A stretch of 64,000 nucleotides of DNA, taken from the NCBI RefSeq assembly GCF_001482365.1, contig NZ_CP013254.1, positions 2,852,001-2,916,000 on the forward strand, given 5' to 3'. The position numbers and the translations under genes were made by a program. Source of the DNA: Kocuria flava. Lineage in GTDB: Bacteria; Actinomycetota; Actinomycetes; Actinomycetales; Micrococcaceae. This document shows, piece by piece, positions 35,027 to 42,364 of this stretch (positions within the stretch are counted from its first letter, which is position 1; every line of letters begins with the position of its first letter). Under the pieces are notes generated by a model, which worked only from the letters and a program-made list of their open reading frames with translations, was not told where the DNA came from and made no database searches.

Positions 35027-35032
35027 TAGGAT
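35027..35032 (+). promoter_or_regulatory. -10 element (TAGGAT) for the DoxX-aroA-rsgA run
   Basis: TAGGAT is 78 bases upstream of the DoxX ATG, giving a leader of about 70 bases with GGAGAAG as ribosome-binding site. Confidence 0.45.
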
Positions 35033-35110
35033 GGAACGCGCGGCGGCCTCCGCCGCAGTCCCGTCCCGCACGACCCGACCCCGCGGTTGCCGGCCGCAGA
35101 GGAGAAGACC

Positions 35111-35650
35111 ATGAGCATCGTCCGTCGCATCGCCCGCCCGCTGCTGGCCACCGGCTACGTGGCCAACGGCGTCGAGTCCTTCCGCAACTCGTCGAGCGCC
35201 GCCCAGCACCTCGCCCCGGTCGTCACCGCGGCCGGCAAGGCCTTCCCGCAGGCCGGCCCCGCGCTGGGCAACCCCGCGATGGTGGCCCAGGGCCTCGCCG
35301 CCGCCCAGGTCGGCGCGGCCGTGCTCTTCGCCCTCGGCCGCCTCCCCCGCCTCTCGGCGGGCGTGCTCGTGACGACGACCGCCCTCAACGCCTACGCCGA
35401 CTACCGCGCCGCCGAGGCCGGGACCCCGGAGCAGAAGGCGGCCCGCCGCAGCACCGCCTTCAAGAACAGCTCGCTGGTGGGGGCCGTGATGCTCGCCGCC
35501 GTCGACACCGAGGGCAGCCCCTCCCTCCTGTGGCGCGCCGAGCACCTGGCCGAGGACGTGAAGAAGAACGCGCGGAAGCTGGGCAAGGACACCCAGAAGC
35601 AGGTCGCCCGGGCGGAGAAGGCCGTCCAGCACGCGGTCAAGCAGTCCTGA
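35111..35650 (+). CDS. DoxX-family membrane protein
   Basis: 179 residues with about four hydrophobic segments: MSIVRRIARPLLATGYVANGVESF at the N-terminus is typical of actinobacterial DoxX proteins. A Lys/Ala-rich amphipathic C-terminal tail (AEDVKKNARKLGKDTQ) follows. In mycobacteria a DoxX protein partners superoxide dismutase and a thiol oxidoreductase in redox homeostasis, which would fit the adjacent sigR, but that link is inference. The ATG has GGAGAAG 3-4 bases upstream. Confidence 0.85.
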   Translation: MSIVRRIARPLLATGYVANGVESFRNSSSAAQHLAPVVTAAGKAFPQAGPALGNPAMVAQGLAAAQVGAAVLFALGRLPRLSAGVLVTTTALNAYADYRAAEAGTPEQKAARRSTAFKNSSLVGAVMLAAVDTEGSPSLLWRAEHLAEDVKKNARKLGKDTQKQVARAEKAVQHAVKQS

Positions 35651-35666
35651 CCGGCGGGTCCCACCG

Positions 35667-37031
35667 GTGAGACACCCCGAGGCCCCCGCACCCGGCACGG
35701 CGGGGCCGGTCCCGCAGCACGAGCTGTGGCCGGCCCCGTTCGCGGGCTCCCGTCCCGTCTCCGGCGCCCTGACGGTGCCGGGCTCCAAGTCCCTGACCAA
35801 CCGCTACCTGCTGCTGGCCGCCCTCGCCGACGGCCCGTGCCGGCTGCGCCAGCCCCTGCACTCGCGCGACTCCCGGCTGATGGTGGCCGCCCTGCGCGCC
35901 CTCGGGGCCGCCGTGGAGGAGGTCCCCGGGGACGGCGACTTCGGCCCGGACCTCGTCGTCGGCCCCGCCCCGCGGGAGGCCGGCGACCCCGTGCGGGTCG
36001 AGTGCGGGCTGGCCGGGACGGTCATGCGCTTCGTCCCGCCCGTCGCCGCGCTGACCCGCCGGGCGGTGACCTTCGACGGCGACCCGGCGGCGCGCGTGCG
36101 GCCCATGGCGCCGGTGGTGCGGGCCCTGCGCGCGCTCGGGGTGGGCGTGGACGACGACGGGCGCGGCCGGCTGCCGTTCACCGTGCACGGCACCGGCCGG
36201 GTGCGCGGCGGGGAGCTGGAGATCGACGCGACGGGCTCGAGCCAGTTCGTCTCCGCCCTGCTGCTGGCCGCCCCGCGCTTCGAGGAGGGGCTCGTGCTGC
36301 GCCACCGCGGCGCGGGGGGCCGGGGGGTGCCCTCGATGCCGCACGTGCAGATGACGGTGGAGGTCCTGCGGGAGCTGGGCGTGGACGTGGACGACACCGT
36401 GCCCTCGCAGTGGCGGGTGGCGCCCGGGCCGGTGCGCGCCTTCGACGTGGAGGTCGAGCAGGACCTCTCCAACGCCGGGCCCTTCCTCGCGGCGGCGGTC
36501 GTCACGGGGGGCCGGGTCAGCGTGCCCCGGTGGCCCGGGCGCACCACGCAGGGCGGGGACCACTGGAAGCAGATCCTGCCCGCCTTCGGGGCGCAGGCCG
36601 AGCTCGCCGGCGGGACGTTCACCGTGACGGGGCCCGAGGTCGTCAGCGGCGTGGACCTCGACCTCTCCGAGGCCGGGGAGCTCGCCCCGACGGTCGCCGC
36701 GATCTGCGCCGTGGCCTCGACCCCGTCCCGGCTGCGCGGGATCGCCCACCTGCGCGGGCACGAGACGGACCGGCTGGCCGCGCTGGTCGCCGAGATCAAC
36801 CGGGTGGGCGGGGACGCCGAGGAGACGGCGGACGGGCTGGTCGTCCGCCCGGCACCGCTGCACGGGGGGACGTGGCACAGCTACGAGGACCACCGGATGG
36901 CCACCGCCGGCGCCGTGGTCGGGCTCGTGGTCCCGGACGTGGTCGTGGAGAACATCGCCACGACCGCCAAGACCCTGCCCGAGTTCCCCGCGCTGTGGGC
37001 CGAGCTCGTGGAGCGGGGCCGTGGCGCGTAG
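35667..37031 (+). CDS. aroA: 5-enolpyruvylshikimate-3-phosphate synthase
   Basis: Shikimate-pathway enzyme joining shikimate-3-phosphate and PEP. 454 residues, including a short actinobacterial N-terminal extension before the core (VPGSKSLTNRYLLLAALADG, LAGTVMRF, and the late LRGHETDRLAAL). The GTG start is 16 bases after the DoxX gene; the TAG stop overlaps the rsgA start by 11 bases, so aroA-rsgA are coupled. The sigR-aroA-rsgA-hisN neighbourhood is common in actinobacteria. Confidence 0.96.
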   Translation: MRHPEAPAPGTAGPVPQHELWPAPFAGSRPVSGALTVPGSKSLTNRYLLLAALADGPCRLRQPLHSRDSRLMVAALRALGAAVEEVPGDGDFGPDLVVGPAPREAGDPVRVECGLAGTVMRFVPPVAALTRRAVTFDGDPAARVRPMAPVVRALRALGVGVDDDGRGRLPFTVHGTGRVRGGELEIDATGSSQFVSALLLAAPRFEEGLVLRHRGAGGRGVPSMPHVQMTVEVLRELGVDVDDTVPSQWRVAPGPVRAFDVEVEQDLSNAGPFLAAAVVTGGRVSVPRWPGRTTQGGDHWKQILPAFGAQAELAGGTFTVTGPEVVSGVDLDLSEAGELAPTVAAICAVASTPSRLRGIAHLRGHETDRLAALVAEINRVGGDAEETADGLVVRPAPLHGGTWHSYEDHRMATAGAVVGLVVPDVVVENIATTAKTLPEFPALWAELVERGRGA

Positions 37032-38130
37032 GAGCTCCACCCGCCGGGACTGGGACGAGACCGACGTCCGGGTGCGGGCGCACAAGTCGGGGTCCCGGCC
37101 GCGCACCAAGGACCGGCCCGCCCACGAGGACGCCGTCACGGGCCGGGTCGTGACGGTGGACCGCGGCCGCTACACGGCCGTGCTCGACGAGGACACCGAC
37201 GCGGAGCGGCTCGTGGTGGCCGTGCGCGCCAAGGAGCTGCGCCGACGCCCCGTGGTGGCCGGGGACCTCGTGGGGCTCGTCGGCGACGTCACCGGGGCCC
37301 CCGACACCCTCGCGCGCCTCGTGCGCATCGAGGAGCGCTCGACCGTGCTGCGGCGCAGCGCCGACGACGACGACCCCGTCGAGCGCGTCGTCGTCGCCAA
37401 CGCGGACCAGCTCGTGGTGGTGGTCGCGGCGGCCGAGCCCGAGCCGCGCACCGGGTTCGTCGACCGGGCGCTCGTGGCCGCCTACGACGCCGGGATCGAC
37501 CCGCTGCTGTGCATCACCAAGACCGACCTGCGCGACCCCGCCGGGCTGGTGGCCCACTACACGGCCCTCGACCTGCCCGTGCTCGTCTCCGGGCCCGCCG
37601 CCGGCGCCGCGCCCGCCGGGGACGGCGCGAGCCTGCCGCTGGACAGGGGCCTCGTCGAGGCCCTTCGGGAGCGTCTGGACGGGCGCGTCTCCGTGCTGCT
37701 GGGCCACTCCGGGGTCGGCAAGTCCACGCTCGTCAACGCCCTCACGGGCGCCGACCGCGCCACCGGGGGGGTCAACGCCGTGACGGGGCGCGGCCGGCAC
37801 ACGTCGTCGTCGGCCCTGGCCCTGAAGGTCGAGGACGCCTCCCCGGGCTCGTGGATCATCGACACCCCGGGGATCCGCTCCTTCGGCCTCGCGCACGTGG
37901 ACCCCGACCGGATCGTCGAGGCGTTCGACGAGCTCGGCGGGGCCATCGCCGAGTGCCCCAAGGGCTGCCGGCACACCGAGGACTCCCCCGGCTGCGCCCT
38001 GGACGGCTGGGTCGCCCGGGGGCGGGCCGGCGCCGCGGGAGCCGCCCGGCTGGCGTCGCTGCGGCGGCTGCTGCGGGCCCGCGAGGGCTCCGGGGACGCC
38101 CCGGAGGACAAGGAGCTGGGCGTCGGCTGA
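37021..38130 (+). CDS. rsgA: Ribosome small-subunit-dependent GTPase RsgA
   Basis: Circularly permuted GTPase that assists late 30S maturation. 369 residues: an OB-type N-terminal domain, then the permuted motifs G4 (TKTDL), G1 (GHSGVGKST, 228-236) and G3 (DTPGIRSFG), and a C-terminal zinc finger C312-x3-C316-x-H318-x6-C325. The GTG start lies inside the end of aroA, giving an 11-base overlap. The N-terminal Arg/Lys-rich tail is normal for the actinobacterial branch. Confidence 0.95.
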   Translation: MARRSSTRRDWDETDVRVRAHKSGSRPRTKDRPAHEDAVTGRVVTVDRGRYTAVLDEDTDAERLVVAVRAKELRRRPVVAGDLVGLVGDVTGAPDTLARLVRIEERSTVLRRSADDDDPVERVVVANADQLVVVVAAAEPEPRTGFVDRALVAAYDAGIDPLLCITKTDLRDPAGLVAHYTALDLPVLVSGPAAGAAPAGDGASLPLDRGLVEALRERLDGRVSVLLGHSGVGKSTLVNALTGADRATGGVNAVTGRGRHTSSSALALKVEDASPGSWIIDTPGIRSFGLAHVDPDRIVEAFDELGGAIAECPKGCRHTEDSPGCALDGWVARGRAGAAGAARLASLRRLLRAREGSGDAPEDKELGVG

Positions 38131-38173
38131 GGCCCCCGGCCCCGCTCCGACCAGGCGGGGAACCGTCTCGGGG

Positions 38174-38179
38174 TAGGTT
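38174..38179 (+). promoter_or_regulatory. -10 element (TAGGTT) for leaderless hisN mRNA
   Basis: TAGGTT ends 6 bases before the hisN ATG, so the transcript should begin with AUG. There is no Shine-Dalgarno. Confidence 0.6.
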
Positions 38180-38185
38180 GGACCA

Positions 38186-38986
38186 ATGCGCAGTCCCAGC
38201 ACCTACACCGACGACCTCCGCCTCGCCCACATCCTGGCCGACGCCGTGGACCGCCTGACCATGCGGCGCTTCAAGGCCCAGGACCTCGCCGTGGACACCA
38301 AGCCCGACCTCACCCCCGTCACGGACGCGGACCGCGAGGCCGAGCAGCTGATCCGCACCCAGCTGGGGCGCGCGCGCAACCGGGACGCCGTGATCGGCGA
38401 GGAGTTCGGGAGCAGCGGCAGCGGGGCCCGGCAGTGGGTCGTCGACCCCATCGACGGGACGAAGAACTTCGTGCGGGGCGTGCCGGTGTGGGCGACCCTC
38501 ATCGCGCTCGTCGACGAGGGCCGGCCCGTGGTGGGCGTGGTCTCCGCCCCCGCCCTCGGCCGGCGCTGGTGGGCCGCCACGGGCTCCGGTGCCTACATCG
38601 GCAAGTCCCTGGCCAGCGCCCAGCGGATCACGGTCTCGCGGGTCGACCGGCTCGCCGACGCCTCCCTGTCCTACTCCTCGCTGACCGGCTGGCGGGACCT
38701 GGGCGTGCGGGAGCAGTTCCTCGAGCTCACCGACGACGTGTGGCGCACCCGCGCCTACGGCGACTTCTGGTCCTACTGCCTCGTCGCCGAGGGGGCGGTG
38801 GACCTCGCGTGCGAGCCCGAGCTGAACCTCCACGACATGGCCGCGCTCGTGCCCCTGGTCGAGGAGGCGGGAGGACGGTTCACGTCCCTGGAGGGCGAGC
38901 CCGGGCCGTTCGGCGGCAACGCCCTCGCCAGCAACGGCCTGCTCCACGACGAGGTCCTGCAGCGGCTCGCCCCCGCCCGCGGCTGA
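38186..38986 (+). CDS. hisN: Inositol-monophosphatase-family histidinol-phosphatase
   Basis: A 266-residue Mg-dependent sugar/polyol phosphatase. The metal motifs GEEFG and DPIDGTKNFVRG are near residues 72 and 90, and a late CEPELNLHDMAALVPLVEEAGG carries the third metal aspartate. Homologues at this location downstream of rsgA are histidinol-phosphate phosphatases (HisN) of histidine synthesis; inositol or fructose-1,6-bisphosphate specificity cannot be excluded. Own leaderless promoter, so it may be transcribed apart from aroA-rsgA. Confidence 0.85.
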   Translation: MRSPSTYTDDLRLAHILADAVDRLTMRRFKAQDLAVDTKPDLTPVTDADREAEQLIRTQLGRARNRDAVIGEEFGSSGSGARQWVVDPIDGTKNFVRGVPVWATLIALVDEGRPVVGVVSAPALGRRWWAATGSGAYIGKSLASAQRITVSRVDRLADASLSYSSLTGWRDLGVREQFLELTDDVWRTRAYGDFWSYCLVAEGAVDLACEPELNLHDMAALVPLVEEAGGRFTSLEGEPGPFGGNALASNGLLHDEVLQRLAPARG

Positions 38987-39032
38987 GCTCCCGGGCCCCG
39001 GCGCCCCGACGACGGACGGGGTGCGAGGGACG

Positions 39033-39076
39033 GACGGGGAGGGCGGGACGGCTCTCGCCGTCCCGCCCTCCCCGTC
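39033..39076 (+). terminator. Hairpin terminator after hisN
   Basis: Perfect 19-bp stem (39033-39051 with 39058-39076) with loop CTCTCG, about 47 bases after hisN. Confidence 0.7.
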
Positions 39077-39088
39077 GGCCGCGCACGC

Positions 39089-39117
39089 ACCGGGGACCCG
39101 GTCACCGGGTCCCCGGT
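39089..39117 (-). terminator. Hairpin terminator after the Gly/Tyr/Gln-repeat gene
   Basis: Perfect 13-bp stem (39089-39101 with 39105-39117) only 4 bases beyond the stop of the minus-strand gene. Together with the hisN hairpin it forms back-to-back convergent terminators. Confidence 0.65.
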
Positions 39118-39121
39118 GCGG

Positions 39122-39811
39122 TCACTGCGCCATGGCGTTGAGCTGCATCTCGTCCATCAGGCACTGCTCGAGGGCGGCCTGGTCGTTGAGGTACTGGCTG
39201 CAGGGCCCGTTCACGGCGTCGAGCACGGGGCCCATGAAGGAGAGGATCGCGAAGAAGAACAGCACGCTGGCCACGATGCCGAGGGCGCTGAGGACGATGC
39301 CGATCACCGGCACCGCCTTGGACGCCCCCTGCGCCCGGGACAGCTTGCGCAGGGCGACGATGCCGAGCACGAGGCCGACGACGCCGGGGACGAAGCCCAG
39401 GCCGAACAGCCACGAGCCCAGCAGCGACAGGATGCCCAGCACGAGTGCGGCGATGCCGAGCCCCGTGCCCGCGGGCTTGGCCGGGGCGCCGTACCGGCCC
39501 ATGTCGTAGGAGCCCTGGTAGGCCCCGCCGTACGGTGCCTGGTCGTACTGGCCCTGCTGGCCGTACTGGCCGTACTGGCCCTGCTGGCCGTACTGGCCGT
39601 ACTGGCCCTGCTGGCCGTACTGGCCCTGCTGGCCGTAGCCCGGGGCGGTGTACTGTCCGCCCGGCTCGCCCCGGCCGTACTGCGGCGGCTGGTAGGACGG
39701 GCCGGCCGGAGCCCCTTCGACGCGCTGCCCGAACTCCGGCTCGCTCCGGCCCTCGTGGCGCGGGGCGTCCGCGTCGCGGTCCGGGTCGGGCGTGTGGTCG
39801 GGGTGGCTCAT
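39122..39811 (-). CDS. DUF4190-like membrane protein with a Gly/Tyr/Gln repeat N-terminus
   Basis: 229 residues. An acidic start (MSHPDHTPDPDRDADAP) leads into a low-complexity region rich in Tyr, Gly and Gln (repeats of QYGQQGQYG), a Tyr/Gly/Ala segment, and then two to three hydrophobic helices (TGLGIAALVLGILSLLGSW and later) separated by a short basic loop, as in DUF4190 proteins. The last 30 residues contain two cysteines (GPCSQYL, EQCLMDE). The ATG has GAAAGG upstream. Function unknown; a cell-envelope or septal location is plausible. Confidence 0.8.
   Translation of the reverse strand: MSHPDHTPDPDRDADAPRHEGRSEPEFGQRVEGAPAGPSYQPPQYGRGEPGGQYTAPGYGQQGQYGQQGQYGQYGQQGQYGQYGQQGQYDQAPYGGAYQGSYDMGRYGAPAKPAGTGLGIAALVLGILSLLGSWLFGLGFVPGVVGLVLGIVALRKLSRAQGASKAVPVIGIVLSALGIVASVLFFFAILSFMGPVLDAVNGPCSQYLNDQAALEQCLMDEMQLNAMAQ
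39546..39626 (-). repeat. 27-nt tandem repeat encoding QYGQQGQYG units
   Basis: Three consecutive copies of a 27-nt unit (39546-39572, 39573-39599, 39600-39626, the last slightly truncated), with further partial copies beyond, encode the Tyr/Gly/Gln segment. Copy number is likely to vary between strains. Confidence 0.8.
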
Positions 39812-39932
39812 GGTGCTGCCTTTCGTCGGTCGTCCGTACGTCCTCCAGCTTGTCACACCGGGGCCTCGCCGGGGCCGCACGGCCCCCGGTGTGCAGGGCC
39901 GCGGCCGCGCCCGGCCCCGAGTCCGGGCACGG

Positions 39933-39968
39933 AAAAGGCCGGGGAGCGCCGGTGGGCGCTCCCCGGCC
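39933..39968 (-). terminator. Intrinsic terminator of ssrA
   Basis: Perfect 14-bp stem (39937-39950 with 39955-39968) followed on the minus strand by TTTT. It is one of the few hairpins here with a T-run and starts 10 bases after the tmRNA 3' end. Confidence 0.9.
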
Positions 39969-39977
39969 GGGGAATCG

Positions 39978-40358
39978 TGGAGATGGGGGGAATTGAACCC
40001 CCGTCCGATGCAGCTTCGTCAGGGCTTCTCCGGGTGCAGTCTGCGTAGCGTCTTCTCAGTCCCGGCCCTCGTGCAGACCCGTGGCCGACGGACTCAGTCG
40101 CGAGTTGATGTTCTCCGGACGTCCGCGACACCCGTTCGGAGCAGTGGCCTTCTGGCTGATGCCAGACCCCGGGCCGAAGGCGAACCCGGGCTGACAGTCA
40201 CCTGGTGGTCTGGTTACGCGGCGAGCGCGAGGTCAGACTGGGCGACGTTGCTCTTGGAATTGGCAACTATTGTTTTACAGAGAGCGTTTACGAGATAACT
40301 CTGCGTCCTCGACCCGCTTCCCCTGTCTCAACACACATCGTCGAAACCGATCATCCCC
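39978..40358 (-). ncRNA. ssrA: Transfer-messenger RNA (tmRNA)
   Basis: tmRNA rescues stalled ribosomes and tags nascent chains for proteolysis. The tRNA-like ends pair: 5' GGGGATG with 3' CATCTCC plus discriminator A, followed by the standard GGTTTCGAC near the 5' end and the TTCAATT T-loop near the 3' end. The tag frame runs from GCC at 40262-40264 to TAA at 40214-40216, encoding ANSKSNVAQSDLALAA, with the usual LAA end. The stretch ATAGTT precedes the resume codon. It lies downstream of smpB, has its own -35/-10 promoter and an intrinsic terminator. Confidence 0.96.
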
Positions 40359-40398
40359 GTATTCTGTTTCCAAGCACCCCGCCGGAGCGGGACGACCC

Positions 40399-40427
40399 AG
40401 TCTACCGCGGGGTACGGGGCGGTGCAA
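40399..40427 (-). promoter_or_regulatory. ssrA promoter (TTGCAC-N17-TAGACT)
   Basis: On the minus strand TTGCAC (40422-40427) and TAGACT (40399-40404) are separated by exactly 17 bases, the best -35/-10 pair in the window. It lies just after the smpB stop and would give a precursor of about 34 bases upstream of the mature tmRNA. Confidence 0.75.
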
Positions 40428-40440
40428 GGGTCCTCCGGGC

Positions 40441-40923
40441 TCAGCCCATGTTCTTGTAGCGCATCGCCCGCTGGGCCTCGCGGTTGTCCTGCTTCTCGCG
40501 CAGCGTCTGGCGCTTGTCGTACTCCTTCTTGCCCTTGGCCACCGCGATCTCGACCTTCACCCGCTTGCCGTCGACGAAGTACAGCGACAGCGGCACGATG
40601 GTGAACCCGGTCTCCCGGGTCTTCTGCTCGATCTTCGCGAGCTCCTCCCGGTGCAGCAGCAGCTTCCGGCGCCGCCGCGCCGCGTGGTTGGTCCAGGAGC
40701 CGGCGAGGTACTCGGGGATGTAGGCGTGCTCCAGCCACAGTTCGCCGTTGTAGAACTGGCAGAAGCCGTCCACGAGCGAGGCCCGGCCCATCCGCAGGGA
40801 CTTCACCTCGGTGCCCATCAGGGCGAGGCCGGCCTCGTAGGTGTCCAGGACGTGGTAGTCGTGGCGGGCCTTCTTGTTGCTGGCGATCACCTGGCGGCCG
40901 CTGTCCTTCTTGGCCTTGGCCAT
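40441..40923 (-). CDS. smpB: SsrA-binding protein SmpB
   Basis: 160-residue RNA-binding partner of tmRNA, required for trans-translation. The protein begins MAKAKKDSG, contains the conserved NKKARHDYHVLDTYEAGLAL and ARRRRKLLLHR motifs, and has the basic C-terminal tail (KRQTLREKQDNREAQRAM) that enters the decoding centre. ATG start with GGGAGG upstream; upstream in-frame codons look non-coding. The tmRNA gene follows by 82 bases. Confidence 0.97.
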   Translation of the reverse strand: MAKAKKDSGRQVIASNKKARHDYHVLDTYEAGLALMGTEVKSLRMGRASLVDGFCQFYNGELWLEHAYIPEYLAGSWTNHAARRRRKLLLHREELAKIEQKTRETGFTIVPLSLYFVDGKRVKVEIAVAKGKKEYDKRQTLREKQDNREAQRAMRYKNMG

Positions 40924-41141
40924 GGCCCACCCCTCCCTCGACTGTGCGCTCGGCTGGTGCGGGTCCGCCCGCACGGCGTCCCGCTGCCGCGCCCGGGGGC
41001 GCGGCAGAACGACCATCCTACGCTACCGCGCCCGGCGGCGGACCGGCCCCGGGACCCGGCCGGTCCGCCGGCGCGGTCCCGGGCAACGGTGCGGCGCACG
41101 GGGCGGGACGCGGCGGTGCCGGATCGCCCCGCCCGTGCGGC
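40924..41141 (-). other. Gap between prfB and smpB where ftsEX usually lie
   Basis: 218 bases with no supported gene and no remnant of ftsE or ftsX. In many actinobacteria the order is prfB-ftsE-ftsX-smpB. A local hairpin-forming stretch (GCCGCGCCCGG / CCGGGC area) is present, but no clear promoter. Confidence 0.5.
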
Positions 41142-42263
41142 TCAGGCGTCCGCGGGGGCGTGGCGCTGGTCGGCGCGCCAGCGGATGCCCGCGTCGACGA
41201 AGGCGTCGATGGCGCCGTCGAACACGGCGGAGGGGTTGCCCTCCTCGTGGTTGGTGCGCAGGTCCTTGACCATCTGGTACGGGTTGAGCACGTAGGAGCG
41301 CATCTGGTCGCCCCAGGAGGCCTTGACGTCGCCGGCGAGCTCCTTCTTCTTCGCGTTCTCCTGCTCCTGGCGCAGCAGCAGCAGCCGCGACTGGAGCACG
41401 CGCAGGGCGGCGGCGCGGTTCTGGATCTGCGACTTCTCGTTCTGCATCGACACGACGATGCCCGTGGGCAGGTGGGTCATGCGCACCGCGGAGTCGGTGG
41501 TGTTCACCGACTGCCCGCCGGGGCCCGAGGAGCGGAAGACGTCGACCTTGATCTCGTTCTCGGGGATCTCGATGGAGTCGTCCTGCTCGATCAGCGGGAT
41601 GACCTCGACCGCGGCGAACGAGGTCTGGCGCCGGCCCTGGTTGTCGAACGGCGAGATCCGCACGAGCCGGTGCGTGCCGGCCTCCACGGACAGGGTGCCG
41701 AACGCGTAGGGGGCCTTGACCTCGAAGGTCGCCGACTTCAGCCCCGCCTCCTCCGCGTAGGAGGTGTCGAGCACGGCGGTCGGATAGCCGTGGCGCTCGG
41801 CCCAGCGCAGGTACATGCGCATCAGCATCTCCGCGAAGTCCGCGGCGTCCACGCCGCCGGCGCCGGCGCGGATGGTGACCACGGCCTCGCGCTCGTCGTA
41901 CTCGCCCGCGAGCAGGGTCTGGATCTCGAGCTGGGAGAGGGCCTTCTTCACGGCGGCGAGCTCCTCGCCGGCGAGCTCGAGGGTCTCGGGGTCGTCCTCC
42001 TCCTCGGCGAGCTGGACCATGACCTCGATGTCGTCGATGCGACCGCGCAGCTCCCCGAGCCGGTCGAGGGCCGACTGCTTGTGGGAGAGCCGGGAGGTGA
42101 TCTTCTGCGCCGCGGCCGGGTCGTCCCACAGGTCCGGGGCCGTCGCCTGCCGGGAGAGCTCGGCGACGTCTCGCTCGAGGGCCTCGACGTCGCTCACCGC
42201 CTCGATGGAGGCGAAGGTGGATCGGAGGGCGGAGATCTCAGCCGGGAAGTCAAGGGAGGCCAT
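41142..42263 (-). CDS. prfB: Peptide chain release factor 2
   Basis: RF2 reads UGA and UAA. 373 residues. The recognition tripeptide SPF is at 204-206 and the catalytic GGQ at 249-251. There is no in-frame UGA near codon 25, so the programmed +1 frameshift known from E. coli prfB is absent, as is typical for high-GC actinobacteria. I start it at the ATG at 42261-42263 (MASLDFPAEI); a TAATCT box lies 8 bases before it. Upstream in-frame codons would cross the promoter. Confidence 0.96.
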   Translation of the reverse strand: MASLDFPAEISALRSTFASIEAVSDVEALERDVAELSRQATAPDLWDDPAAAQKITSRLSHKQSALDRLGELRGRIDDIEVMVQLAEEEDDPETLELAGEELAAVKKALSQLEIQTLLAGEYDEREAVVTIRAGAGGVDAADFAEMLMRMYLRWAERHGYPTAVLDTSYAEEAGLKSATFEVKAPYAFGTLSVEAGTHRLVRISPFDNQGRRQTSFAAVEVIPLIEQDDSIEIPENEIKVDVFRSSGPGGQSVNTTDSAVRMTHLPTGIVVSMQNEKSQIQNRAAALRVLQSRLLLLRQEQENAKKKELAGDVKASWGDQMRSYVLNPYQMVKDLRTNHEEGNPSAVFDGAIDAFVDAGIRWRADQRHAPADA

Positions 42264-42271
42264 GGAAGCCA

Positions 42272-42277
42272 AGATTA
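42272..42277 (-). promoter_or_regulatory. -10 element (TAATCT) for prfB
   Basis: TAATCT ends 8 bases before the prfB ATG, predicting a transcript with a 1-2 base leader. No Shine-Dalgarno is seen. Confidence 0.5.
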
Positions 42278-42364
42278 TCCCATGGGGGCAAATCGCCCCG
42301 GGTGCTCCCCCGCCCGGCTCTGGCACGATGAGCACACGGACAACGGAGCAGAGAGGACGCGACC

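Larger units (their letters stand above)
34760..35110. other. Divergent regulatory region between sigR and the DoxX gene
   Basis: 351 bases without a supported gene. It carries the two sigR promoters (minus strand) and a TAGGAT element for the DoxX gene (plus strand). Most of the rest is GC-rich sequence with several local inverted repeats. Confidence 0.7.

Noticed and set aside
36796..38202. Minus-strand open frame opposite rsgA
   Set aside because: Shadow of rsgA, whose GTPase and zinc motifs are complete.
41142..42335. Programmed +1 frameshift in prfB
   Set aside because: No in-frame TGA or CTTTGAC-like site occurs near codon 25; the frame is continuous from the ATG.
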